Source of the DNA: a bacterium
GTDB taxonomy: Archaea; Thermoproteota; Nitrososphaeria; Nitrososphaerales; CADDZS01
DNA length: 14,735 nt
NCBI GenBank assembly: GCA_027310845.1
Contig: DAIDAB010000021.1
Span: 1 to 14,735, forward strand
Direction of reading: 5' to 3'
Below the pieces are notes generated by a model. The model was not told the origin of the DNA. It saw only the letters and a list, made by a program, of their open reading frames with translations, and did no database searches. Every line of letters starts with the position of its first letter. The first letter of the stretch is position 1. This document shows, piece after piece, positions 1 to 6,885 of the stretch. The translations under genes were made by a program, and so were the position numbers.

Positions 1-1002
1 AATACTGCCCTGGCTCAAGCGTATTACAACAAGAAGCAGGGAATCGAAAGACTTGCCACGGAAACAGGTGCAGGACAGTGGGGGTCAGCACTCTCAATGT
101 CTGGAGCCTATTTTGGAATGAAGATCAGGGTGTACATGGTCGCAGCAAGTTACAGACAGAAACCCGGAAGAAGAATAATGATGCAGACTTGGGGCGCAGA
201 GTGCTTCTCCTCGCCTAGCAACAATACGAAGTTCGGGAGAAGTCTGCTTGAGAAAGATCCTAACGACCCAGGATCTCTGGGTATTGCTATTAGTGAGGCC
301 ATCGAAGACACACTGACAGATGAAAATACGCGCTACGCGCTTGGCTCAGTCCTAAACCATGTTCTGTTGCACCAGACCATAATAGGACTCGAAGTGAAAA
401 AGCAGCTTGAGATGCTCGACGTCCAACCCGATGTAATGGTGGGAAACATCGGCGGGGGTTCAAACTATGGAGGCTTTTGCCTTCCATTCATGGGAGACAA
501 GCTCAAGAAGAAAGCAGAGATTGACTTTGTAGCATGCGAGTCAAAGGCAGTACCACATACAACGAAGGGAAAGTACACCTACGACTTTGGGGACACTGCA
601 GGCATGACACCATTGATGAAAATGCTCACACTCGGTCGCCAGTACAAGAACCCCCCGATTCATGCAGGTGGTCTGCGGTACCACGCGATGGCGCCAATAA
701 TCTCCTATCTGATCGACAAAGGATACATGCGATCTGTAGCGTACGGCCAGAACGAGGTTTTCGAAGCGGGAACAATCTTCGCCCGCACAGAAGGCATAAT
801 TCCTGCTCCAGAATCGGCACATGAGATCAAGTATGTCATAGATGAAGCACTGCGCTGTAAGCAGACAGGGGAGAAAAAAGTGATAGTGTTCAACAACTCC
901 GGGCATGCGCTGCTGGATCTCTCGGCTTACGAGGCATACCAGTCAAAGAAACTCGAAGACTGGGAGCCAACGAAGATAGAATACCCGAGCTTCGTGGCGT
1001 AG
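1..1002 (+). CDS. trpB: Tryptophan synthase beta chain, TrpB2 type (5' truncated)
   Basis: PLP enzyme that condenses indole with L-serine to make L-tryptophan, normally paired with TrpA in the cytoplasm. The frame is open from base 1 and codes 333 residues to the TAG stop. Full TrpB2 proteins are about 420-440 residues, so roughly the first 100, including the PLP-binding lysine that should lie just left of the window, are missing. Visible residues 20-28 read TETGAGQWG. The catalytic Glu is residue 21, and the Trp in place of the usual His is a hallmark of TrpB2 as opposed to TrpB1. GGGSN at residues 151-155 is the PLP phosphate-binding loop. The C-terminal NNSGHALLD motif also fits TrpB2. No trpA or other trp gene is seen downstream, as is common for TrpB2 genes that stand alone. 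The ATG at 97 is an internal methionine, not the start. Confidence 0.95.
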   Translation, partial: NTALAQAYYNKKQGIERLATETGAGQWGSALSMSGAYFGMKIRVYMVAASYRQKPGRRIMMQTWGAECFSSPSNNTKFGRSLLEKDPNDPGSLGIAISEAIEDTLTDENTRYALGSVLNHVLLHQTIIGLEVKKQLEMLDVQPDVMVGNIGGGSNYGGFCLPFMGDKLKKKAEIDFVACESKAVPHTTKGKYTYDFGDTAGMTPLMKMLTLGRQYKNPPIHAGGLRYHAMAPIISYLIDKGYMRSVAYGQNEVFEAGTIFARTEGIIPAPESAHEIKYVIDEALRCKQTGEKKVIVFNNSGHALLDLSAYEAYQSKKLEDWEPTKIEYPSFVA

Positions 1003-1021
1003 TCAAATTTCACCTAGCTAA

Positions 1022-1045
1022 AGCCGCCGTTTTTTTGGAGCGGCT
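1022..1045 (+). terminator. Hairpin with T7 tract downstream of trpB
   Basis: A 6-bp inverted repeat, AGCCGC at 1022-1027 and GCGGCT at 1040-1045, encloses a loop containing seven T residues (1030-1036). It starts 20 bp after the trpB stop. Archaeal RNA polymerase terminates mainly at oligo-T tracts, so the T7 is probably the active part. The T-run lies in the loop rather than after the stem, so this is not a bacterial-style terminator. Confidence 0.55.
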
Positions 1046-1451
1046 CTTCACGACCTCGTGTCACAAAGTCAGGAAACAGAGATCTGAAAAGAAACAATCT
1101 TTCCATTGAGAGCTTGCGTATTCTAGAATCGATATCTGCAACGGGCCCCTTTAGTGCCCTACCGAAACGGAATGTCATAAGTAGAAGTGAAGGCAATGGT
1201 TTTGAACTCTCCTCCATTTCATGGTCGAACCCCCCCTCCTCCCTTTTCACACTGGAGTACATAGTGATCCTGCTTAAGGAGCAAACGATCCACAAAGAAA
1301 ACAACGAATGTTTGATACTGACAAATTTGCTCTTTATGCGGCTCTTTGACCAGTTCAACAACAGGTCAAGTGCTCTCAACCAATACTACGACAATCCGAG
1401 CCAGAATAGGAATAGTCTTCTCATAATCTGGGTCAGATTTATCAGATTGAG
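1046..1451. other. Gene-poor gap between trpB and the NUDIX gene
   Basis: About 400 bp with no convincing gene. Open frames exist on both strands (minus 1014-1379, plus 1114-1536), but both lack recognisable motifs, and the plus one runs into the NUDIX coding region in another frame. I found no tRNA-like arm, repeat array or transposase remnant. The right end holds a TATA-like stretch (around 1434-1444, GATTTATCAG) that could serve the NUDIX gene. Confidence 0.4.
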
Positions 1452-2018
1452 TTGTTCCACTTGTCACCTGACTCACAATTGGATAAGGAATTCAAGACAA
1501 TCGAGTCAGGGCCGGAATTTGTCGGAAAGAACTTGAGAGTGCAAAAAGAGCTTGTCTCAGACGGCTCTAGGAACTTCTTCGTCGATGTTGTCAACTTTCC
1601 GAACTCTACGGCGATACTTCCTATCACGGAAAGAGGAACTTTGATCTTGGAGCGCCATTACCGCCATCCAATTAAGGAGACAATTCTTGAAGCTCCTGCT
1701 GGAAAGCTCGAACCAGGAGAGGAACCAGAAGACGGAGCAAGAAGAGAACTTCTCGAGGAAACTGGATACAAGGCAAATAGCGTTCAGAGCCTTGGCATCA
1801 TATTCGCAGCGCCGGGATACAGCACCGAGAGAGCGCACCTATTCGCTGCAAGATTGGATGAAAAGCCAGAGCAAGGTCAGTCGCTTGAACCAGGCGAGAA
1901 GATCGCGCTGCAAGAATTTGCGGCTGGCGAGATTCAAGATCTCATCCTCAAAGGAGATTTAAGAGACAGTATGACGATTTCTCTGATTTTTGCCGCAAAA
2001 CTTCGCGGATTGATCTGA
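1452..2018 (+). CDS. NUDIX hydrolase, ADP-ribose pyrophosphatase-like
   Basis: Probably hydrolyses ADP-ribose or a related nucleoside diphosphate sugar to AMP and a phosphosugar. The 188-residue product has a complete NUDIX box at residues 84-106, starting GKLEPGE and continuing to RELLEETGY, so all the metal-binding Glu residues of GX5EX7REUXEEXGU are present. AAPGYSTE at 119-126 sits where ADP-ribose pyrophosphatases carry their substrate-specifying A/SPG(x)nE segment. The N-terminal beta-rich part (residues about 14-75) fits the dimer-swap domain of that subfamily. Start choice is uncertain. TTG at 1452 is the longest; TTG at 1461 or 1479 (giving a MDKEF start) are alternatives, and 1479 better fits a TATA box centred near 1440. 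Substrate is inferred from family only. Confidence 0.9.
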   Translation: MFHLSPDSQLDKEFKTIESGPEFVGKNLRVQKELVSDGSRNFFVDVVNFPNSTAILPITERGTLILERHYRHPIKETILEAPAGKLEPGEEPEDGARRELLEETGYKANSVQSLGIIFAAPGYSTERAHLFAARLDEKPEQGQSLEPGEKIALQEFAAGEIQDLILKGDLRDSMTISLIFAAKLRGLI

Positions 2019-2098
2019 ATCAGTTGAGTTCAAGTTTTCTCCCGGCCGCTAACCGTCTCTCAGACTAGGATTGCACTTCGAGAATTTTGAATCGCCCA

Positions 2099-2165
2099 GC
2101 CGAGGTCAGCCTCCTGGTTGTGTGATTTCAACTCCCTTGAACTCGGCATCCTGTTCGCGTTTTTT
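2099..2165 (+). terminator. Structured GC stem followed by T6, end of the NUDIX transcript
   Basis: GCCGAG (2099-2104) pairs with CTCGGC (2142-2147). Smaller hairpins lie inside, for example GTTG with CAAC and TCAA with TTGA. Thirteen bases beyond the stem is a T6 run (2160-2165). It lies about 80-145 bp after the NUDIX stop and upstream of the tdh promoter, so it could be the transcript end or a small structured RNA. It lacks tRNA landmarks such as the T-loop. Confidence 0.35.
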
Positions 2166-2230
2166 AGAAACTAACCCGAACAAGAAAGCCTTTCTCATGA
2201 ATAGCAACGCATTGTATCATGCCCCTCAAT

Positions 2231-2240
2231 AGCTTAAATC
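2231..2240 (+). promoter_or_regulatory. TATA-like box for tdh
   Basis: AGCTTAAATC lies about 47 bases before the TTG start at 2283. With the usual archaeal spacing of roughly 25 bases, transcription would begin near 2261, leaving a leader of about 22 nt. That leader contains GGAG at 2268-2271, 11 bases before the start, as a possible weak ribosome binding site. Seen by eye only. Confidence 0.4.
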
Positions 2241-2282
2241 CATTCGAAATAAGCCAAGAATTCGGCTGGAGACCATAGAATT

Positions 2283-3308
2283 TTGCTTGCACTAGTAAAG
2301 GAGAAGAGGGCACCTGGAGCTGTTTTGAAGCAGGTGGAAGATCCCAAAATAAGACCAAACCATGTATTGGCGAAGGTGAGGGCCACAAGCATTTGTGGGA
2401 CAGACGTGCACATTTACTCATGGAACAAATGGGCGGCAACCAAGGCAAAACCTCCGAAGATAATGGGCCACGAGTTTGCGGCCGAGGTGGGCGAAGTCGG
2501 GGAAAACGTCACACACATCAAGAAAGGGGATATGATCTCTGGTGAGACGCACATTTACTGCAACACCTGCTACCAATGTATGATTGGCAACTTTCACCTC
2601 TGCGAGAAGATGAAGCTCCGAGGTGTCGATACTGACGGCTGCTTTTCGGAGTATGTCCTAATTTCTGAGAAAACAGCATGGAAAAATGATATGTCCATCC
2701 CGGCAATCGTTGCCTCAGCACAGGAACCATTGGGAAATGCTGTCCACAGTGTTTTTGCTGGGGAAGTAACTGCCCAGTCTATCCTAGTGCTAGGTTGTGG
2801 CCCGATAGGTCTCTGCGCCATAGCTTTGTGCAAATCTGCCGGAGCTGAGAAAGTCATAGCTGTCGACATTTCTGAATACAGGCTTGATCTCGCCGCAAAA
2901 ATGGGCGCTGATATCTTAATCGACGGATCAAAAGAGGACATGAGGAAAGAAGTAAGCGCCATACTTCCTGGTGGCGTGGATGTAATCTTGGAAATGTCCG
3001 GCTCTGGAAAGGCGCTCAACGACGCATTGAAGGTCGTGAGGCCTGGGGGGCGTGTGACTCTCCTCGGACTACCTTCTGATAAGGTCACAATAGACCTCTC
3101 AAACGACGTAATCCTGAAAGGGCTCGTTCTTCAAGGGATTTTTGGAAGAAAGATATTCGCCACATGGGAGCTTGCATCAAGGCTCCTCAGGGATGGTTCG
3201 ATAAACCTTGGAAAGATAATCACTCACAAGCTCAAGATATCAGATTATGAAAATGCCTTTGAATTAATGGTAGAGGGCAAGTGTGGAAAAATCGTAATGA
3301 CGTTCTAG
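2283..3308 (+). CDS. tdh: L-threonine 3-dehydrogenase
   Basis: Zinc-dependent, NAD-linked medium-chain dehydrogenase that oxidises L-threonine to 2-amino-3-ketobutyrate, the first step of threonine breakdown to glycine and acetyl-CoA. The 341 residues match archaeal Tdh in length and layout. CGTD at 38-41, GHE at 62-64 and QEPLGNAV at 147-154 carry the catalytic-zinc and active-site residues (Cys38, His63, Glu64, Glu148). Cys93, 96, 99 and 107 form the structural zinc site. GCGPIG at 171-176 followed by Asp195 is the NAD-binding Rossmann motif. The start must be TTG: the frame is closed by TAA at 2250 and there is no ATG near the N-terminus, and MLALVKEKRAPG fits the family. Its stop shares a CTAG with the convergent gap stop. 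Related glucose or sorbitol dehydrogenases are possible, but ICGTDVHIYSWNKWA is close to known threonine dehydrogenases. Confidence 0.92.
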   Translation: MLALVKEKRAPGAVLKQVEDPKIRPNHVLAKVRATSICGTDVHIYSWNKWAATKAKPPKIMGHEFAAEVGEVGENVTHIKKGDMISGETHIYCNTCYQCMIGNFHLCEKMKLRGVDTDGCFSEYVLISEKTAWKNDMSIPAIVASAQEPLGNAVHSVFAGEVTAQSILVLGCGPIGLCAIALCKSAGAEKVIAVDISEYRLDLAAKMGADILIDGSKEDMRKEVSAILPGGVDVILEMSGSGKALNDALKVVRPGGRVTLLGLPSDKVTIDLSNDVILKGLVLQGIFGRKIFATWELASRLLRDGSINLGKIITHKLKISDYENAFELMVEGKCGKIVMTF

Positions 3309-4321
3309 GACCTAATACCAAGCGTTCTATCTGTTATCGCCATTGATTCGGATCTTTCGTGAGTTCTCATCAAAGCTCTTATTGCGTCGATATTCTCAGG
3401 CGTCACAATCGCTTCCTGGTGCACTGCCATAAAGAAATATACTTCATCGTCGATCACCTTTACTGAATCCTTCCAGACCACCGATTCGTAGACGTCATTC
3501 CTCGGCCTCCCAAGGTCGCGGGCCATGTCGATGATGTGTGATGTGGACTTAAAGCCAGCTTTGCTTGTGACAAACATCAATCTCGGCGTCTTTTCGAATT
3601 TCTCTATTACTTTCTGTGTGCTGACAGACTTGTCTTTCACCGAGACTATTAGAGAATGAAGATGCATGTGGGTCGTGGGTACCTTGATTGCCATGGAGAT
3701 CACTGGAAAGTTGGGCAGGACTGTGTTCACATCAGGTCCGTGGTGAGATGGTATACTAACAGGATCTAGAACGACTGAGTCGATCGGTCCCTTGGTCACC
3801 TCGTCGGGATCGGCAGCGCGCCTAGCAATGACAACACGTGCCTTTGAGACTCCAAAGGTTTCGTCAAGAGAGTGAAGTACCCTGCAAAGTGCAGTTGAGT
3901 TACAGGAGACAACACGCACGTACTGTCTACCTTGAGCTTTTTCAAAATTGCATTGGGCAACAAATGATAGGCCCGCAGTGGAATCTTCCTCACCACCTTG
4001 AAACACGGCCTTCTTTCCAAACTCTTCATATAATTTCTTGTTTTCAGGTCCAGAGTCCTCTGGCGAGGCATCTAGGACAATATCGGCTTGTGGAATCATT
4101 TCGCGCACAGTGCCCGTAATCTTCATGCCTGCATCTGCAAAACTCTTGGCCGCTTTGTCATCCAGAGAGAAGAGATTGTATCCCTTTTCGATTGCACGTG
4201 CTGCTTTGTAATCGGCCTTCACTTTGCTCACCCCAACGAGTTTCATATCAGGTTGAGCAGCAACGGCGTCCGCAATCCGTCTTCCAATGACGCTGAATCC
4301 GTTAACAGCGACCTTGATCAC
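3305..4321 (-). CDS. gap: Glyceraldehyde-3-phosphate dehydrogenase, archaeal type II
   Basis: Phosphorylating GAPDH of the archaeal class, converting glyceraldehyde-3-phosphate, phosphate and NAD(P) to 1,3-bisphosphoglycerate, in practice often in the gluconeogenic direction. The 338-residue length is typical. VVSCNSTALCR contains the catalytic Cys140. VPTTHMHLH at 214-222 supplies the active-site histidine region. The N-terminus carries the Rossmann motif as VNGFSVIGRR, in which the second Gly of GxGxxG is Ser10, a departure from the usual GYGTIGKR. The GTG start at 4321 overlaps the pgk stop by 4 bases (GTGA), indicating a translationally coupled pgk-gap operon. Pgk uses or supplies the GAPDH product, so the pairing makes metabolic sense. 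Confidence 0.95.
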   Translation of the reverse strand: MIKVAVNGFSVIGRRIADAVAAQPDMKLVGVSKVKADYKAARAIEKGYNLFSLDDKAAKSFADAGMKITGTVREMIPQADIVLDASPEDSGPENKKLYEEFGKKAVFQGGEEDSTAGLSFVAQCNFEKAQGRQYVRVVSCNSTALCRVLHSLDETFGVSKARVVIARRAADPDEVTKGPIDSVVLDPVSIPSHHGPDVNTVLPNFPVISMAIKVPTTHMHLHSLIVSVKDKSVSTQKVIEKFEKTPRLMFVTSKAGFKSTSHIIDMARDLGRPRNDVYESVVWKDSVKVIDDEVYFFMAVHQEAIVTPENIDAIRALMRTHERSESMAITDRTLGIRS

Positions 4322-5517
4322 TTTCTCACCTTCATCTCATAGTTCTCAAGTGCATCGATCAGTGGAAGGCGTTTTCCCGCTAGGAACATTACAAGTGCGC
4401 CGCCCGCAGTGCTAACATGGTCAATCCATTCCTTTATTCCGAACCTTTCAAGAGCAGCGCTCAAGTGACCTCCGCTAACAATGGTCGTCCCAAATGAAGA
4501 TGCCATTGCACGAAGCAATGATTCAGTGCCAAGGCCAAAATTAGGGTTCTCAAAAAAACCTGGAGGTCCGCTCATGAATATCGTACCACTGCTACGGATT
4601 ATCCTAGAGTAGTGATCTATGGTCTTCGAACCGATATCGTACACCTTGTTTTGATTGTTCAGATCGTTCACGAGTATTTCCTTCCTCTCCCCATTATTAT
4701 CAATGGCAACATCTTGTGGAAGCTCGAAAGTGTCAGGGTAGTCAGACATCAATGCTGCGGCGCGGTCGACCAGTTTTTGCTCGCTATCGAGTCCGATATC
4801 GTATTCGATTTTCCTTGCAGCTTTCAGAAACACATTTGCAATCAATCCGCAGAGCAGAACTCTATCCGCACGTTTGTTTGCAATTAGCGTGTCTATTGCT
4901 TCCAGACGATCAGAAACTTTCGCACCCCCAAGAACGGTTGTGAAGGGAGCTTTTGCTACCGTCATGATATTCTTGAGCGCTTTGAGTTCTTTGCTCACTA
5001 GCCGTCCTGCGCAAGTCGGAAGCAAATAAGAGAATCCTACTATCGACGGATGTGCTCTGTGGGCAGTTGGAAATGCGTCCAGAACGCAGGCGTCAAAATG
5101 TCTGTATAGCTTCTGGACGAGAATTGTTTTCACTGCAACCTCAGGCGGGAATTCCATGTTTTCTTCTGCAGTGAATCGCAAATTGTCCAGCAAGAGAACC
5201 TCTCCCTTTGAAAGCGAGTCAATCTGGCTTATGGCAGTAGGACCAAAAATGTCATCTGCAAATTTTACCTTCTTTCCCAATATCTTGGAAAGAGCTTCTG
5301 CGTGTTGCGCGAGAGATATGTAATCGTCACGGCCCACACGGCCTTGATGCGAACCAACGACAACCTTGGACTTGTTTAGGTCTCTTATTGTCACAGATGC
5401 TTCTTGGATTCGATTAAGCTCCATGAGCTTCCCTGTTGAGGGATCAATAGGAGTGTTCATGTCGACACGAAGGAAAACGATCTTCCCATCCAGCGGAAGA
5501 TCCTCAATAGTGAGCAT
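4318..5517 (-). CDS. pgk: Phosphoglycerate kinase
   Basis: Transfers phosphate between 1,3-bisphosphoglycerate and ADP, or the reverse in gluconeogenesis. With ATG at 5517 it has 399 residues. FLRVDMNTP (15-23) and HQGR (57-60) form the substrate-binding N-domain. LLLDNLRF (108-115) has Asp where the family usually has Glu. DAFPTAHRAHPS (147-158) is the archaeal form of the hinge-side motif. GGAKVSD (197-203), SGPPGFFE (316-323) and SGGHLSAAL (348-356) belong to the nucleotide domain. The frame stays open to GTG at 5574, but the extra 19 codons (basic, no family similarity) cover TATA-like sequence. ATG 5517 is therefore preferred, and MLTIEDLPLDGK fits the known start. It follows the small unknown gene ending at 5575 by 57 bp and overlaps gap by 4 bases. 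Confidence 0.95.
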   Translation of the reverse strand: MLTIEDLPLDGKIVFLRVDMNTPIDPSTGKLMELNRIQEASVTIRDLNKSKVVVGSHQGRVGRDDYISLAQHAEALSKILGKKVKFADDIFGPTAISQIDSLSKGEVLLLDNLRFTAEENMEFPPEVAVKTILVQKLYRHFDACVLDAFPTAHRAHPSIVGFSYLLPTCAGRLVSKELKALKNIMTVAKAPFTTVLGGAKVSDRLEAIDTLIANKRADRVLLCGLIANVFLKAARKIEYDIGLDSEQKLVDRAAALMSDYPDTFELPQDVAIDNNGERKEILVNDLNNQNKVYDIGSKTIDHYSRIIRSSGTIFMSGPPGFFENPNFGLGTESLLRAMASSFGTTIVSGGHLSAALERFGIKEWIDHVSTAGGALVMFLAGKRLPLIDALENYEMKVRK

Positions 5518-5530
5518 CAGGAGCAACCAT

Positions 5531-5560
5531 TGCTTAAATTTTCTGAGCCTATAACTATTG
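5531..5560 (-). promoter_or_regulatory. TATA-like sequence before pgk
   Basis: Read on the minus strand, AGTTATAGG (about 5557-5549) and AATTTAAGC (about 5540-5532) lie 15-40 bases before the pgk ATG. Either could be a TATA box giving a short-leader or leaderless pgk mRNA separate from the upstream small genes. Visual call only. Confidence 0.3.
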
Positions 5561-5574
5561 CTAGAAAATGACAC

Positions 5575-5961
5575 TCAATAATTCTCTTCGATGAAAGCTA
5601 TCCAACTCCGATACGTCAGCTCCGCCTCAGATGCATCCTTGGTTCGAGTCTTCGTGTCATCCTCGACTTGAACAAGTGAAAATGTCACTACACCGTCATT
5701 GAGGTCTCCATACATCACTACGCGCGGAGGAGAAGTGTTCTCTCCTTTTTCAATTGCCTCGGGAAAAGAAGGGACGAAACTCAGCATGATCTTCCCTCCA
5801 GTTTCTGAGATATCATAACCTCCTTGCTCATCTATGTATTTCAGGAGCTTGGAATAACTCACTTTCAGCCCTGCCAATTCCAAGTTGAAGCTAGCATTCA
5901 AAGCATTTAACGGTATATCGCACGCGATATCGAAAACGTTATCATGGTGCGCACGAATCAA
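5575..5961 (-). CDS. Conserved-looking hypothetical protein, 128 aa
   Basis: I do not recognise this family. The 128-residue product is soluble and mixed alpha/beta, with no membrane segment, signal peptide or Cys motif. It has a helix-rich central part (VSYSKLLKYIDEQGGYD) followed by beta-like stretches (KIMLSFVPSF, VVMYGDLNDGVVTFSLVQV). Its TTG start overlaps the stop of the upstream small gene by 4 bases (TTGA), and an in-frame TGA at 5971-5973 rules out any earlier start. This overlap argues strongly that both genes are real and translated together. It is followed 57 bp later by pgk, so it may be part of the same transcript. No function is offered. Confidence 0.75.
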   Translation of the reverse strand: MIRAHHDNVFDIACDIPLNALNASFNLELAGLKVSYSKLLKYIDEQGGYDISETGGKIMLSFVPSFPEAIEKGENTSPPRVVMYGDLNDGVVTFSLVQVEDDTKTRTKDASEAELTYRSWIAFIEENY

Positions 5962-6368
5962 GGTGCCAGTTCAACGGCTCTTTCCTGTTGAACTGATTCT
6001 CTCTCGAAAAACAGTTGATTCCATTCCTCACAAACGTACCATGCATCTCGATAGTATCCATGACTCACAGGATGTCTTGGCATCTCGAATTTTAGAGGAA
6101 CATAACAGTATTGGGTTTTCTTTAGCGCGTTATTCCAAGTGGGGATTTTGTCCAAGAACCCGAGGTCGATGAGAGGGTTGACAACATACCAGTAGAAATT
6201 CGCTTTGTTGTACACTTTTTCGGATGCCATTCTAGAGGCTAGCTGCGAAGCATGATGGACTGTAATCTTGTTCCCGTTTGCAACAATCTCCTTTGCGAAA
6301 ATTGCAAAACAATCATAGGCCTTCTTGCTGGGAAAAATATCGCGAACACGCCTTACTCTAGACACCAC
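5958..6368 (-). CDS. Small basic protein with winged-helix-like region, unknown function
   Basis: A 136-residue soluble protein. The N-terminus is basic (MVSRVRRVRD). Residues about 15-80 look helical, with the order helix, VNANGNKITVHHA-like turn, helix, then a NPLIDLGFLDKI stretch typical of the end of a winged-helix DNA-binding domain, where the last helix leads into a small wing. This fold assignment is inference from pattern only. The C-terminal third is aromatic rich (YYRDAWYVCEEWNQLFF). The start is GTG at 6368, or the adjacent GTG at 6365. It is the first gene of the unit leading through the 128-residue gene to pgk and gap, so it could be a regulator of that unit. No symbol is justified. 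Confidence 0.72.
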   Translation of the reverse strand: MVSRVRRVRDIFPSKKAYDCFAIFAKEIVANGNKITVHHASQLASRMASEKVYNKANFYWYVVNPLIDLGFLDKIPTWNNALKKTQYCYVPLKFEMPRHPVSHGYYRDAWYVCEEWNQLFFERESVQQERAVELAP

Positions 6369-6499
6369 TTTACTTCAGCTCCGATGTTTCCTACGATGAT
6401 ACATTTTTGTTCGAGTCTATGAGAATCCGCAGACGAGTGAAAGTAAATTGTCCAGCAGATCGACTAGTGTTTGATAAGCACAATATATTGGTCGGCCAA

Positions 6500-6612
6500 C
6501 CGCTGGAATGATGGTAGGAGGAAAATCCTGCTGATTTTTCCTTCGGTAGTCTAATCCTCAGATGTTCGCAGGTATCCCGATCGGGATATAGGGCTTGCGC
6601 TATACCAAAGAA
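6500..6612 (-). ncRNA. Candidate structured RNA (weak)
   Basis: GGTAT (6571-6575) and ATACC (6602-6606) form an outer stem around two inner elements. One is the perfect 14-bp palindrome ATCCCGATCGGGAT (6574-6587); the other is an imperfect TATAG/CTATA hairpin (6587-6604). On the minus strand a TATA-like box, TACATATAGG (6640-6631), sits about 26 bases before 6610, so a transcript would begin right at this fold and then reach the GGAAAAATC/GATTTTCC hairpin near 6541-6520. Strand, ends and existence are inference; no oligo-T end is evident. Confidence 0.25.
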
Positions 6613-6630
6613 GGAGGGTGTCGCAAGAAT

Positions 6631-6640
6631 CCTATATGTA
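6631..6640 (-). promoter_or_regulatory. TATA-like box upstream of the palindrome cluster
   Basis: TACATATAGG on the minus strand. The bases around it (TTACATA, then ATTCTTGCG) recur at 6827-6812, next to the mini-CDS. Spacing would put a start site near 6610, immediately before the structured element. Confidence 0.3.
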
Positions 6641-6663
6641 AGGAAAAGAATCTCTAGAATTTG

Positions 6664-6816
6664 TCATCCGTGTGCCTTCAGCTCTTCTCCGCAGACCGGG
6701 CAGTATGACAGCTCCGGCAGCAACTTTAACAAGAATATGTGGTGCTTGTCAAGCTTTGACTGCTTCGTCTCATATTTCTTTGGCAGGAAAGATTTACCTG
6801 CTTGAGTTGCCCGCAA
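6664..6816 (-). CDS. Small CxxC (zinc-ribbon-like) protein, 50 aa
   Basis: A short frame read by eye. The product is basic at the front (FLPKKYETKQSKLDKHH), has a leucine-rich middle (IFLLKLLPEL), and ends in SYCPVCGEELKAHG with a single CxxC knuckle. The knuckle followed by G-E-E-L is typical of half of a zinc ribbon, so the product may bind zinc as a dimer or be the remnant of a longer protein. An in-frame TAA nine bases before the TTG closes the frame. There is no ATG, and the nearest TATA-like box (6827-6821) is too close to the TTG for a normal leader. It could therefore be a decayed gene. It lies downstream of the TackOD1-like gene on the same strand, about 100 bp away. Confidence 0.42.
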   Translation of the reverse strand: MRATQAGKSFLPKKYETKQSKLDKHHIFLLKLLPELSYCPVCGEELKAHG

Positions 6817-6885
6817 GAATTATGTAAAGATGACTGCGCCCAACGAACAGGGATTTTGGGACTCTGAGGCCCACCCTAATTTAGC

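Larger units (their letters stand above)
6369..6663. other. Region without a large gene, rich in inverted repeats
   Basis: About 295 bp between the small wHTH-like gene and the mini-CDS. It contains the 10-bp palindrome CAATATATTG (6481-6490), a bulged hairpin GGAAAATC (6520-6527) with GATTTTTCC (6533-6541), and the palindrome cluster at 6571-6606 listed separately. The only small frames seen (for example plus 6419-6511, 30 codons) have no supporting evidence. No tRNA, rRNA or CRISPR repeat is visible. Confidence 0.45.

Noticed and set aside
541..906. Long minus-strand frames antisense to trpB
   Set aside because: They are shadows of a strongly conserved coding sequence.
1014..1379. 121-codon open frame on the minus strand in the same gap
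   Set aside because: No recognisable domain, overlaps the trpB terminator hairpin and opposes the other open frame. Possible gene relic but not supportable.
1114..1536. 140-codon open frame on the plus strand between trpB and the NUDIX gene
   Set aside because: No motif or plausible fold; it runs into the NUDIX coding region in another frame and is Ser/Asn rich without pattern.
6400..6425. GTTCGAGTC, resembling a tRNA T-loop
   Set aside because: Flanking bases do not form the 5-bp T-stem and no anticodon arm or acceptor stem is present.
6419..6511. 30-codon plus-strand frame starting MRIRRRVKV
   Set aside because: Too short, with no independent support.
6508..6534. ATGATGG followed by CTGA, reminiscent of C and D' boxes of a C/D guide RNA
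   Set aside because: The C box is imperfect, and no second C'/D pair or K-turn stem was found.
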